DNA of 64,000 nucleotides from Stigmatella aurantiaca (GTDB taxonomy: Bacteria; Myxococcota; Myxococcia; Myxococcales; Myxococcaceae): positions 1 through 64,000 of the forward strand of contig NZ_FOAP01000010.1 of the NCBI RefSeq assembly GCF_900109545.1, in the 5' to 3' direction. Below are positions 1 through 7,700 of the stretch, one piece after another. A program made the position numbers and the translations under genes. The notes beneath the pieces are model-generated. The model saw only the letters and a program-made list of their open reading frames with translations. It was not told the DNA's origin and did not search any database. The first letter of the stretch is position 1. Each line of letters opens with the position of its first letter.

Positions 1-195
1 CACCTCGCGATGAAGGGCGTCCCGCTCAAGGTCATCCAGGAGCTGATGGGGCACGCCACGATCGACATGACGATGCGCTACGCCCACCTGAGCCCGGACA
101 CCCGGAGGCAGGCGGTCGCGGTGCTCGACGCGCCCCTTGCGCCGGCACGCAACACTGACGCAACACGGGTGGAAGGGGCTGCTAACCACCCGTGA
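1..195 (+). CDS. Tyrosine recombinase/phage integrase, C-terminal fragment (5' end outside window)
   Basis: The frame is open from base 1 and encodes the last 64 residues of a tyrosine recombinase. The end of the catalytic domain is visible: a leucine-methionine-glycine-histidine box supplies the late conserved His, and an R-Y-A-H-L box supplies the nucleophilic Tyr that joins covalently to DNA. The R-H-x-x-R part lies upstream of the window. A tRNA/tmRNA-3'-end-like sequence starts 17 bases after the stop, the usual arrangement of an integrase next to its attachment site. The gene probably belongs to the element that brought in the toxin-immunity modules that follow. Family assignment is firm; target and activity are inferred. 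Confidence 0.9.
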   Translation, partial: HLAMKGVPLKVIQELMGHATIDMTMRYAHLSPDTRRQAVAVLDAPLAPARNTDATRVEGAANHP

Positions 196-211
196 TCACA
201 GCGTAAAAATG

Positions 212-240
212 TGGAGGCGGCGGGAATCGAACCCGCCGCC
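212..240 (-). repeat. tRNA/tmRNA 3'-end-like fragment, attachment-site core 1
   Basis: Read on the minus strand this is a T-arm (GGCGGGTTCGATTCCCGCC) followed by the acceptor 3' strand GCCTCCA. No matching 5' half (GGAGGC) lies within tRNA distance, so it is not a complete tRNA. Related fragments occur at 1865 and 3381. It sits just behind the integrase, so it reads as an att core left by integration into a tRNA or tmRNA 3' end. The parent RNA gene is not in the window. Confidence 0.7.
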
Positions 241-272
241 GTCTTCGGTACGAGGGGGAGCGTCCCGTTTCG

Positions 273-1109
273 CTAGACCCAGTGAGCCACTTCGACCTCG
301 AAGCGACTGGCTTTCAGCTCCAGCAGGAGACGGTAGAGCCGGGGGGAGATCAGCAGTTGCTCCCTGGGCCGTAGTACACCCTGGCGAGCCCCGATGAGTT
401 GCCGCGTTCGGACCCAGTCGCTCCCATCATGCCCGGCACGTTTGAGCCACAGCTCCGAGAGGCGGTTGAGCCCGGCTACATGCTTTTGGGGGCAGCGATG
501 GCGCCCTCGTTCATCCAGATCAAAGGGGTCATCTCCCACGCAAGTGGGTGGCACCATGTCCACGGGCTTCGACGTGACGACGAGTTGACGCCATTGCTGC
601 GCCAGCTTCCCTGTCTGGTGCTTCACCGGCCGATAATCCGCTCCGCTGATGCCTTTCTCGAGGAGAGCCTCGGCCAGTCGGGCAGCGACAACGAGCTCCC
701 CCGCGATGGTGACAGCCAGAGCCTTCTTCTTGGGGATGCGCCGCACATCCAGGTGGAGGTCCGTCAATTGCTTGGCACCTGCACCACAATGGGGGCAGGC
801 CACTGCGTCGTCGTACTGTGTCCCGCACATCTCGCCTGGCGGCTCGAACGTCGGGCGAACGAGGAGCTGGAGCAGCTCCGCGGCCTCCAGCTCCTTTCGC
901 GTGTAGTGCCTGGAGATGTGTGAGTAGGTGAAGAACGCTCGACCTTTTTTCAGGAACTCACGGTCAAGGTCGGCAATGAACTTGACGCGAGGATCCTCCA
1001 TCGGCAGCACGATCTTCCGGACGCTGTCTCCCAGCATCGTCCCCAGTTCAGGCTCGAGGAACTGGTCCGCGTGGCTCGCGGGAACTCGAAATTCGATCGT
1101 CTCGCGCAT
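273..1109 (-). CDS. SitI6-like double-CXXCG immunity protein (copy 1)
   Basis: This 278-residue cytoplasmic protein resembles the myxobacterial double-CXXCG paralogue family, members of which are immunity proteins for SitA6 lipoprotein toxins. The cysteine core is visible: C95-G, then C105-P-H-C108-G, and a later degenerate C206-P-x-x-H in place of a second CXXCG. The ATG at 1109 was chosen over longer in-frame starts because it gives exactly the length of copy 2 (2488-3324) and lies 6 bases after the toxin stop. The second copy shares R-H-Y-T-x-R-E-L, C-G-T-Q-Y and L-I-G/L-G-A-R-Q-G motifs. It is probably co-transcribed with the upstream toxin and neutralises it in self and kin cells. Confidence 0.85.
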   Translation of the reverse strand: MRETIEFRVPASHADQFLEPELGTMLGDSVRKIVLPMEDPRVKFIADLDREFLKKGRAFFTYSHISRHYTRKELEAAELLQLLVRPTFEPPGEMCGTQYDDAVACPHCGAGAKQLTDLHLDVRRIPKKKALAVTIAGELVVAARLAEALLEKGISGADYRPVKHQTGKLAQQWRQLVVTSKPVDMVPPTCVGDDPFDLDERGRHRCPQKHVAGLNRLSELWLKRAGHDGSDWVRTRQLIGARQGVLRPREQLLISPRLYRLLLELKASRFEVEVAHWV

Positions 1110-1114
1110 GATTC

Positions 1115-1828
1115 TCAGGGGCTCATCCCGATGAGCTGAGGGATGGGGTATCTGGAGTAAACCTCGATGAGGATCTGCTGGAGTCTCTCGGGACGGGGCT
1201 GGCCCTGGCCATACCCCCATTGCCTACGGAACTCCTGGGTGATGGCCTGGTGATAGGCAGACTGAAGCGGGTACGTCACGCCGTTCCTCGGCCCACCGAG
1301 ATAAAGGGGAATGAAGTGGTGCTCCTGATGCCCGTGATGATTCGGGTAACGGGCTCTCGCCTCTGCCAATGCCTGGTGGTACCGCTCCCGAGCCTGCCGA
1401 AGCAGCAGGTACTCTTCGGTCTGACGCCTCCTCGCCGCGAGCTCTTCAGGTGTGGCCCGAGGGTTGAGCAACGGTGGTTGTGTGCGCCCGCCCAGCCCAC
1501 CACGACCGCCCCTGCGAAGCGGACGGCGCGCCATCACTGGCTCCACCTCGCCTACCGGTTCCTCCTCCACGAAGGAGACGTTCCACCCCGCCGCTTCCAA
1601 CGCTTCCTCATCCCACTGCTCCCACTCCAGCAACACCATGGGTAGGAAGACATGGGGAACTTCCGCGCGGTCTGCCTCCGAAGCCCGGAGCACCAGCACT
1701 CCCGCTGCAGGAGGGAAGGCCCTGGTAGATACTTCTTCCGTCTCCTCGGCCCCTCGAACAACCTGACTATCCGAAGTGCACCCCAGTAGGGTGAGACAGC
1801 AGGCCAGAAGGCAGAAGAGAAAGCGCAT
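1115..1828 (-). CDS. SitA6-like polymorphic toxin lipoprotein with C-terminal HNH-type nuclease motif
   Basis: This 237-residue protein has a lipoprotein signal peptide ending in the lipobox L-L-G-C17, a variable acidic middle and an Arg/Gly-rich linker (about 100-116). The C-terminal domain carries H167-x-x-H170-H171-F-I-P-L-x-L-G-G followed by a later His193, the pattern of HNH/AHH-type toxin nucleases. Known SitA proteins are outer-membrane lipoproteins moved between kin cells by TraA/TraB outer-membrane exchange; that mode is inferred here from family. The immunity gene follows with a 5-base gap. The start codon lies only 36 bases from att-like fragment 2, so its promoter must be inside or beyond that fragment. 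Apparently intact. Confidence 0.82.
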   Translation of the reverse strand: MRFLFCLLACCLTLLGCTSDSQVVRGAEETEEVSTRAFPPAAGVLVLRASEADRAEVPHVFLPMVLLEWEQWDEEALEAAGWNVSFVEEEPVGEVEPVMARRPLRRGGRGGLGGRTQPPLLNPRATPEELAARRRQTEEYLLLRQARERYHQALAEARARYPNHHGHQEHHFIPLYLGGPRNGVTYPLQSAYHQAITQEFRRQWGYGQGQPRPERLQQILIEVYSRYPIPQLIGMSP

Positions 1829-1864
1829 CAGTGGCTCACTTTGCGAAGAACCGGAGCATCATAG

Positions 1865-1889
1865 TGGAGGAGGGAATCGAACCCGCAAC
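1865..1889 (-). repeat. Degenerate tRNA/tmRNA 3'-end-like fragment, attachment-site core 2
   Basis: On the minus strand this reads GCGGGTTCGATTCCCTC then CTCCA. It has the same T-loop and acceptor end as the fragments at 212 and 3381, but one T-stem pair is lost and it is 4 bases shorter. It lies between the start of toxin module 1 and the leader of toxin module 2, as expected for a junction between two integrated cassettes. Confidence 0.6.
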
Positions 1890-1941
1890 AAGGCGAGAGC
1901 AAAACCCCAAGCAGGTCGCGCTGTTACCCGCTATCGCCTTG
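1889..1941. repeat. 12-base inverted repeat beside att-like core 2
   Basis: The arms caaggcgagagc (1889-1900) and gctatcgccttg (1930-1941) pair with one mismatch across a 29-base loop. The left arm touches the end of the tRNA-like fragment. It could be a recombinase arm site, a remnant of the RNA gene's variable region, or a terminator without a U-tract. Only the pairing is seen directly. Confidence 0.5.
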
Positions 1942-2202
1942 ATCTCACACCGGTTCGTTCCCCCGCTCCATCCCGTCTCGTCCCATCTCGTCCCGTTCAA
2001 TTCCCCGCTGGAGGGTCACACTGGGGGCACATGCGGTCCGGCGTCGTGGAGTCACTCCCGGACGCGAGTTGCCAGAGCCAGCCCCGGCCACTCGGGGCTC
2101 ACCAAGGCAGGAGAAGGCCACGCCCAAGGCGAGATAGCCCCACCTTCGAGACTTCGAGCCTGGCTCGTGGGACCATGAACTCCCTTCCTCTGGAGAGACC
2201 TG
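1942..2202 (+). other. Non-coding leader upstream of the decayed toxin of module 2
   Basis: About 310 bases between att-like core 2 and the next start codon hold no convincing gene. The stretch contains a short imperfect direct repeat of tctcgtccc (around 1976-1993) and ends with a GGAG ribosome-binding site before 2203. It most likely carries the promoter of the second toxin-immunity pair, but no sigma-70 consensus could be assigned with confidence. Confidence 0.35.
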
Positions 2203-2485
2203 ATGAAGCGGTTCCCCGTAGCGCTCATTTCCTGGATGGTGGGGTGGGCTGTGCTCCTGGCATGTGCGGGCGCGTCCGAGCCACACCCTCTGTACAGCAC
2301 TCGCTACGAGGGCGAAATCTCCGGACCGGTGGCAGGCCGCCCTCGTTTTCCCCGCGGACCAGCTCATCACCAACGAGTTCCGCAATGAGTATGCATACGG
2401 CCAGGGTGTCCCAACGCTCGATGAGCAATCGAGGATCATGAAGAAGGTGTATTCGAAGTATCCGCTGCCTGGAGTGCACTTCTGA
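2203..2485 (+). pseudogene. Decayed SitA6-like toxin: signal peptide and extreme C-terminus retained, nuclease core deleted
   Basis: The frame starting at 2203 (GGAG ribosome-binding site) encodes a lipoprotein-type N-terminus ending in L-L-A-C, then about 30 residues typical of a mature SitA start. It then loses sense and stops at 2388. The next frame, from about 2320 to 2485, encodes the end of a SitA6 protein: I-T-N-E-F-R, Y-G-Q-G and K-V-Y-S-K-Y-P-L-P align with I-T-Q-E-F-R, Y-G-Q-G and E-V-Y-S-R-Y-P-I-P of the intact copy at 1115-1828. The HxxHH nuclease core is absent. A deletion has therefore fused the two ends out of frame. The immunity gene begins 3 bases after the stop. Confidence 0.8.
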
Positions 2486-2487
2486 TC

Positions 2488-3324
2488 ATGCGCGAGTTCC
2501 TTGAACTTCGACTGTCCGCAGAAGAAGCCGCTCTGTACGTTCCCGGGTATGCCACCAAAGGCCTGGACCTGCTCGATACGGTCAGGCTGCACCTGGATGT
2601 CAACGACCCGCTGGTGGAGAAGCTACGGTCGATCGAAGCCAGGTATCAAGCGCAGGGCACGACGCTCTTCAGCATGTGTGCGGTCCGCCGCCACTACACC
2701 CCGAGAGAGCTTCAAGCAGCGGAGCATCTCAAGGTCGAGTTTTGGCCCTTCTTCATGCCCTCCGGTGAGGAGTGCGGCACTCAATATGAGGATGCGCGCG
2801 CCTGTCCCCTGTGCGGAGCGGGCGCGCCCCAGCTTGGTGAGCTGCGCCTGAACGTGGGCCGCATCCCCAAGAGCCGGGACCTGGCCGTCACCCCCGGCGC
2901 TGAGTTCGTCGTCTCCTCGCGCCTGGTCAAAGCCATGCGGGCACACCGCATCACCGGCTTCGAGCTGCGCCCTGTGCTCAGCAAGGGCGGCAAACCCACG
3001 GAGGCTTGGCACCAGCTCATCATCCCCTCGGCCACGGTGGAGGCTGCCCCTCTGGCTCGCTTTGGCAAGAGCTATCTTGCCCCAGAGCCGGATGAGACCC
3101 GCTGCCCCCGGGGCCATGTCCTGGGGCGGCGTTTGCTCTCTCCCCTCCACGTAGCTCGCTCCAGCCTGAAGGCCCTGGACTGGCAGGCCCTCCGCGGGCT
3201 GCTCGGCGCGCGGCAGGGGCTGTTCCGTCCCCACCCGCTCTTCATCATTTCCCAGCGCCTCTACCGCCTGCTCAAAAAACTCAAGGTGCGAAACCTCAAC
3301 GAGGAGGTTGCTCACGTTGTCTGA
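2488..3324 (+). CDS. SitI6-like double-CXXCG immunity protein (copy 2, orphaned)
   Basis: This intact 278-residue protein has exactly the length of copy 1 (273-1109). It keeps C96-G-T-Q-Y, C106-P-L-C109-G and C206-P-R-G-H, as well as R-R-H-Y-T-P-R-E-L near residue 67 and L-L-G-A-R-Q-G near the C-terminus. Much of the rest differs, as expected for immunity proteins matched to different toxins. The start directly follows the stop of the decayed toxin, so the pair was once translationally linked. Keeping the antidote after losing the toxin would protect against siblings that still deliver the toxin; that reading is inference. Confidence 0.85.
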   Translation: MREFLELRLSAEEAALYVPGYATKGLDLLDTVRLHLDVNDPLVEKLRSIEARYQAQGTTLFSMCAVRRHYTPRELQAAEHLKVEFWPFFMPSGEECGTQYEDARACPLCGAGAPQLGELRLNVGRIPKSRDLAVTPGAEFVVSSRLVKAMRAHRITGFELRPVLSKGGKPTEAWHQLIIPSATVEAAPLARFGKSYLAPEPDETRCPRGHVLGRRLLSPLHVARSSLKALDWQALRGLLGARQGLFRPHPLFIISQRLYRLLKKLKVRNLNEEVAHVV

Positions 3325-3380
3325 TCAACCCTCGTGTTGCAGCGGCCTTTCCAGGCCATGCAACCCCTCTGCTTGTTGTT

Positions 3381-3409
3381 TGGAGGCGGCGGGATTCGAA
3401 CCCGCGCCG
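3381..3409 (-). repeat. tRNA/tmRNA 3'-end-like fragment, attachment-site core 3
   Basis: The minus strand reads GCGGGTTCGAATCCCGC followed by CGCCTCCA, a well-formed T-arm plus acceptor 3' strand. No GGAGGCG partner is found on the 5' side, so only the 3' end is present. It is nearly the same as core 1 at 212 and closes module 2. Orientation matches the other two fragments. Confidence 0.68.
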
Positions 3410-3436
3410 GGCGGGATGAAATCTCTACGCCATCTG

Positions 3437-4152
3437 TCAGGGGGCACGGAGCGCAAGCAGCTTGATGCGCTCCGGGTGACGCAACCGCTGGAGGATTCTG
3501 ACCGCGTCGGGATAGAACGCTTCGCGCTCATCGGACAGCGTCCTACTTCAGGGCAGATTCTCCAAGTGGTCGGAGAGCAACGCCGTCAGCAGCGTGGGCC
3601 GAGCCTGGGTGAGATAGGGGACGCGAATCTCCGGTAAAGGCACCTCCGCCAGTTGAAGAGGGAAGGGTTTGTAGTCCAGCCCCCGCTCCAGGAGGCTTGC
3701 GAGGGTGGCGGCTGGCTGCCGCGCCCCACTCAAGGGCTCGACGAAGAGCTGCGGGAGCATCGCGCTCCTGCGATTCCAGAGGATCTGGGTCGTTGCATAG
3801 ACAAGGTACGAAGGCATCAACACGCTGACGGCGGCGGCAACCCGGGTGATGAATCGCCCCCTCCTGGGAGAGGCTCCTCGAAATACACGCAACAGCGAAG
3901 GCAGGACGCCATCCTCGGTTGAGTGACATCCCCTGCTTTGTGCCGTGGGAACGCTCCCTGAAGCTCATCGAGCAGCGCGTCCCACTTCGCCCAAGCCAAT
4001 GCTTGATCCCACGCCTCAGTCCAACGCTGATACTGTGGCGTGCGTTGATGAGGATGAAGCGGTTGAGAAGGGTCGTCAGTCTCTATTGGGAAGCCCTCAG
4101 GAAAGTAAGTATGGGCAACCCGAATGCACTCTTCGAGAGTGAAGTCATTCAT
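3437..4152 (-). pseudogene. Decayed probable immunity gene of module 3 (frameshift plus in-frame stop)
   Basis: The frame from the ATG at 4152 runs about 99 codons. It then loses coding character at a G5 run near 3855-3860, and the next frame continues sensibly to a TGA at 3548-3550. Adding one G would join them. Beyond that TGA the same frame stays open and coding-like for 33-37 codons to 3437, so the TGA is probably a nonsense mutation. I do not recognise the family. The product would be about 240 residues, soluble apart from a weakly hydrophobic stretch. The ATG overlaps the stop of the toxin remnant upstream (ATGA), so it is best read as the antidote partner. Confidence 0.6.
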
Positions 4153-4391
4153 GGTTTCACTTCTTCTGGGAGATCAAAATACACGATCCCGATACCTGGG
4201 GTGACACATTCCGATACTCTGGAACCAGAGACTTGGTCTCTCAACTTCCGTCCGTATTTTTCCTTGAATTCGTTACACAGCCCAAACTTTCCATGGCAAG
4301 CACGCCAACGAGGAACACCTTCTTGTATGCCCTGATGATGGTGGCTGACCGCATCCTCTCTCGCTATCTGCCCCTTTTGGCAGCCCTGCGT
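4149..4391 (-). pseudogene. C-terminal remnant of a toxin (HHH-motif), module 3
   Basis: The minus-strand frame ending at 4149 has no start codon but encodes about 80 plausible residues. They include A-V-S-H-H-H-Q-G (His codons at 4335-4343), W-R-A-C-H-G-K-F-G-L-C-N-E-F-K and a C-terminus G-I-V-Y-F-D-L-P-E-E-V-K-P. Its TGA overlaps the ATG of the next gene as ATGA, the classic coupling of toxin and immunity genes, which supports past function. Upstream of about 4365 coding sense appears in another frame (I-T-P-L-M-K-S-K-L-N-A-S), suggesting a frameshift and loss of the 5' part. Family not identified; the His cluster suggests a metal-dependent nuclease. Confidence 0.5.
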
Positions 4392-4786
4392 TCACCGCGA
4401 TGCGACGAAGCGGATTCGCGGTGAAGGCGGAGGCATTCAGCTTGGACTTCATCAGCGGTGTGATTCCAGGGAAGGACTCGGGTAACAGCTCGTCCGCACA
4501 CCGCGCACAGCCCTGGGACCCCGTCAGCCACCCTCCGCTGCCGCTCCAGGCCCCTTCCTCGCACCTACCCGTGCCCCTGTCCCGCCTATGCGTTTGTAAA
4601 ACTGTTTAAACGGCTTTTCATTGCAAGCATGGTTTCCCGGTGTCATGATTCTAGAGATCCCGGTTCAGGGGGTCCTGCCTCTGGCAGCTCGTCCGCAGCT
4701 TCTTTCCGCTCCGATGCCGGGCTCCGCTGATCGGCCTTCGCGCTCCGCGTCGCGCGCATCTCATTCCCATCCCGGGAGGTTGTCCC
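4392..4786 (+). promoter_or_regulatory. Intergenic region with AT-rich patch upstream of the GH31 gene
   Basis: This stretch holds the eroded 5' end of module 3 and then the leader of the secreted glycosidase. A short AT-rich island at 4590-4625 stands out from the GC-rich surroundings and contains the 8-base palindrome GTTTAAAC (4604-4611) inside a longer imperfect dyad. It is a candidate promoter or LacI-type operator for the glycosidase. No complete gene is seen. Confidence 0.35.
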
Positions 4787-7700
4787 ATGTTCGCATCCCA
4801 CCGCCGCCGAGCGAGGTTTCTCGCGGCAACGTTGTTCTCCACCATGGCCGGAATCGGCCTTTCGGCCCTGCCTGCGCACGCCGCACTCGGGTCGGTCACC
4901 AGTGCCTCCCTCTCGGGTGACACCCTCACCTTGATCGTCGGCGCCGACAGGCTCCTCGTCCAGGCCGTGCGTCCGGATATCGTCAAGGTGGACTACCGCC
5001 CCAATGGCGTCGTCGATCCCCCCACCGCCGTCATCGATCCCGCCAAGACGTGGGCCACGGGCAACATCACCTCTGCCGACACGGCGGCCAATCCCATCGT
5101 GCTCACCACGGCGCAGCTGACCGTGAAGATCAGCCGGAATCCCACTCGCCTCTCCGTCTTCGACGCCACGGGAGCGCTGGTGCTGAGTGAGCAGGCCGCC
5201 GAGGGCGTGTACGCGGATGGGGTGAAGTTCAACCATGGGGCCGGACAGGCGTTCTACGGCATCACCGGCAACCCGGTGTCCTGGGCCGAGAAGGATCCCA
5301 AGCAGAATCTCGCCGAGGGCATGCAGCGCAACGACGGCGGCCGGGTCAACGCCAACATGCAGGGGGACGGTGGGGCGCCGCTCGCCTTCACCAACCGGTA
5401 TGGGTTGCTGGTGGACTCCATCGATGGGGACTTCGCCATCACCGACACCACCCTGGAGTTCAGTGGCGTGTCGAATCGCAACGTCGCGTACTACGTCCTC
5501 GTCGGTCCGCCCCGGAAGGTGATGGCGGGCGTCGCGGAGATCTCCGGCAAGCCCGCCCTGTCACCCAAGTGGGCCCTGGGGTTCAACAACAGCGAGTGGG
5601 GCACCACGCAGACGGAGGTCCTCTCGATCGTCCAGGGCTACCGGGACCGGAAGATCCCCCTGGATGCCTTCACCCTGGACTTCGACTTCAAGGCCTGGGG
5701 CGAGGACGACTACGGCGAGTTCCGGTGGAATTCGACCTCCGCCAGCGGCAACGTGAACCCGAACAAGTTCCCCAGCGGGGCGGCCGGGACGTTCGCCCGG
5801 GACTTGGCGGCCAGGGGCGTCATGTTGATGGGAATCATGAAACCCCGGGTGATCGTCGGCAAGGCAGGCGGAGGTGTCACGGCGCAGGGGCAGTGGGCGC
5901 GCAACAACGGCTGCTTCTACCCGGGCCAGGCTGATTACACCGAGTACTTCTCCGGCCGGCCCGCCAACGACGTCGACTTCTCCAAGCAGACGTGCCGTGA
6001 CTGGTACTGGCAGCACTCCCGGACCCTGTTCGACTCGGGCATCGCGGGCTGGTGGAACGACGAGGCCGACGAGGCGAACGGGACGCTGTTCAACAGCCTC
6101 CAGCACTTCAACATGCAGCGGTCGCTGTATGACGGGCAGCGGGCAACCTCGGACCGGCGGGTGTTCTCGCTCAACCGCAACTTCTACCTTGGTGCCCAGC
6201 GCTACGGCTACGGCATGTGGTCCGGCGACATCGAGTCCGGGTTCGGCATCATGGCCGAGCAGCGCACCCGCATGCTCACCAGCATCAACATCGGCGAGAC
6301 CAAGTGGGGCATGGACATCGGCGGCTTCTTCGGAGATCCGTCCTCGGAGAACTACGCGCGGTGGATGCAGTTCGGCGCGTTCGTGCCCGTCTACCGGGCC
6401 CATGGCGTCGATGGCAAGCAGCGCCAGCCGTGGGTCTACGGGGCCACCGCGGAGAGCGCGGCCAAGGGGGCGCTTGAGCTGCGCAGCAGGCTGATGCCCT
6501 ACCTGTATGCCCATGAGCGGATCAACTACGAGACGGGCATCGGTCTGGTGCGGCCCCTGTTCTACGACTATCCCACCGATCCGAACGCCGCGAACCTCAC
6601 CAGCGAGTGGATGTTCGGCGAGTCGCTGCTCGTGGCACCCGTCGTCGAACCGGGGGCCGCCAGCAAGCAGGTGTACCTGCCCGCGGGGACCTGGACCGAC
6701 TACACCCGTGGCTCCGTCTACACGGGCCCCCTCACGTTCAACTACCCGGTCAACGCGTCCACCTGGCAGGACATCCCGCTGTTCGTCAAGGCGGGCGCCA
6801 TCCTCCCGACCCAGGAGGTGCTGCAGTACGTGAACGAGAAGCCCGTCAAGCAGATCGACCTCGATGTCTTCCCCACCACGGCCCAGAGCGAGTTCACCCT
6901 CTACGACGACGACGGCCTGACCCGGGCCTATGAGAACGGGGTCTTCTTCAAGCAGCGCATCACCGCGCAGCGCACGAGCACCTCCGTCACCGTGGAGACC
7001 CAGGCGAAGACCGGCAGCTTCAGCCCGGCGCTCACCCACTACATCGTGAAGGTCAACGCCACGGCGGGCACGGCGGCGCGGATCAATGGGACCATCCCCA
7101 CCCGCTACGGCAACCTCGCGGCGCTCAAGGCCGCCACGGGCGAGGGGTGGACGACGGGTGTCGATGTCTACGGTCCGTACACCGCGGTGCGCATCGCGGC
7201 GGGGGTGGCGCGGACGGTCGTGGTCGACGGCACTCCGAGCACTCCCCCCACGCCCCCCCTGACGAGAGTGCTCGAAGCGGAGGATGCGGCGCTGTCCTCG
7301 GGAGCGATCACCCTGAGCGACCACCCGGGCTACTCCGGCCGCGGGTTCGTCGCCGGGTACTGGAACTCGGGAGCGGCCACCACGTTCAGCGTGCAGGCCA
7401 GCACGGCGGGCACCTACTCCGCGACCCTGAAGTACAGCAACGGCAACGGCGCGGCCAGGACGCTCTCCATGGTGCTGAATGGCGTGCGGACCCAGATTAC
7501 CCTGCCCGCGACGGCGAACTGGGACACCTGGTCGACCTACACCGCGCAAATCCCGCTGAGCGTGGGCACCCATACCCTTGCCTACGTCTACGGCGCGGGA
7601 GACTCGGGCCACGTCAACCTTGACTCCGTGACGATCTCACCGCCTCCTCCTCCGATGCTCGTGCTCGAGGCGGAGGACGCGGCGCTGTCCTCGGGGGCGA

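Noticed and set aside
212-283. A complete tRNA gene at the first core
   Set aside because: Only T-arm and acceptor 3' strand pair; no 5' acceptor half, D-arm or anticodon arm is found. The same holds for 1865 and 3381.
4400-4609. A plus-strand 69-codon frame between the decayed toxin and GH31
   Set aside because: No motif, no ribosome-binding site and it overlaps minus-strand pseudogene remains; left as intergenic.
5561-7612. A 683-codon open frame on the minus strand opposite the GH31 gene
   Set aside because: It is Arg/Gly/Pro/Val-rich, lacks motifs and mirrors the plus-strand codon pattern; typical of antisense frames in very GC-rich genes.
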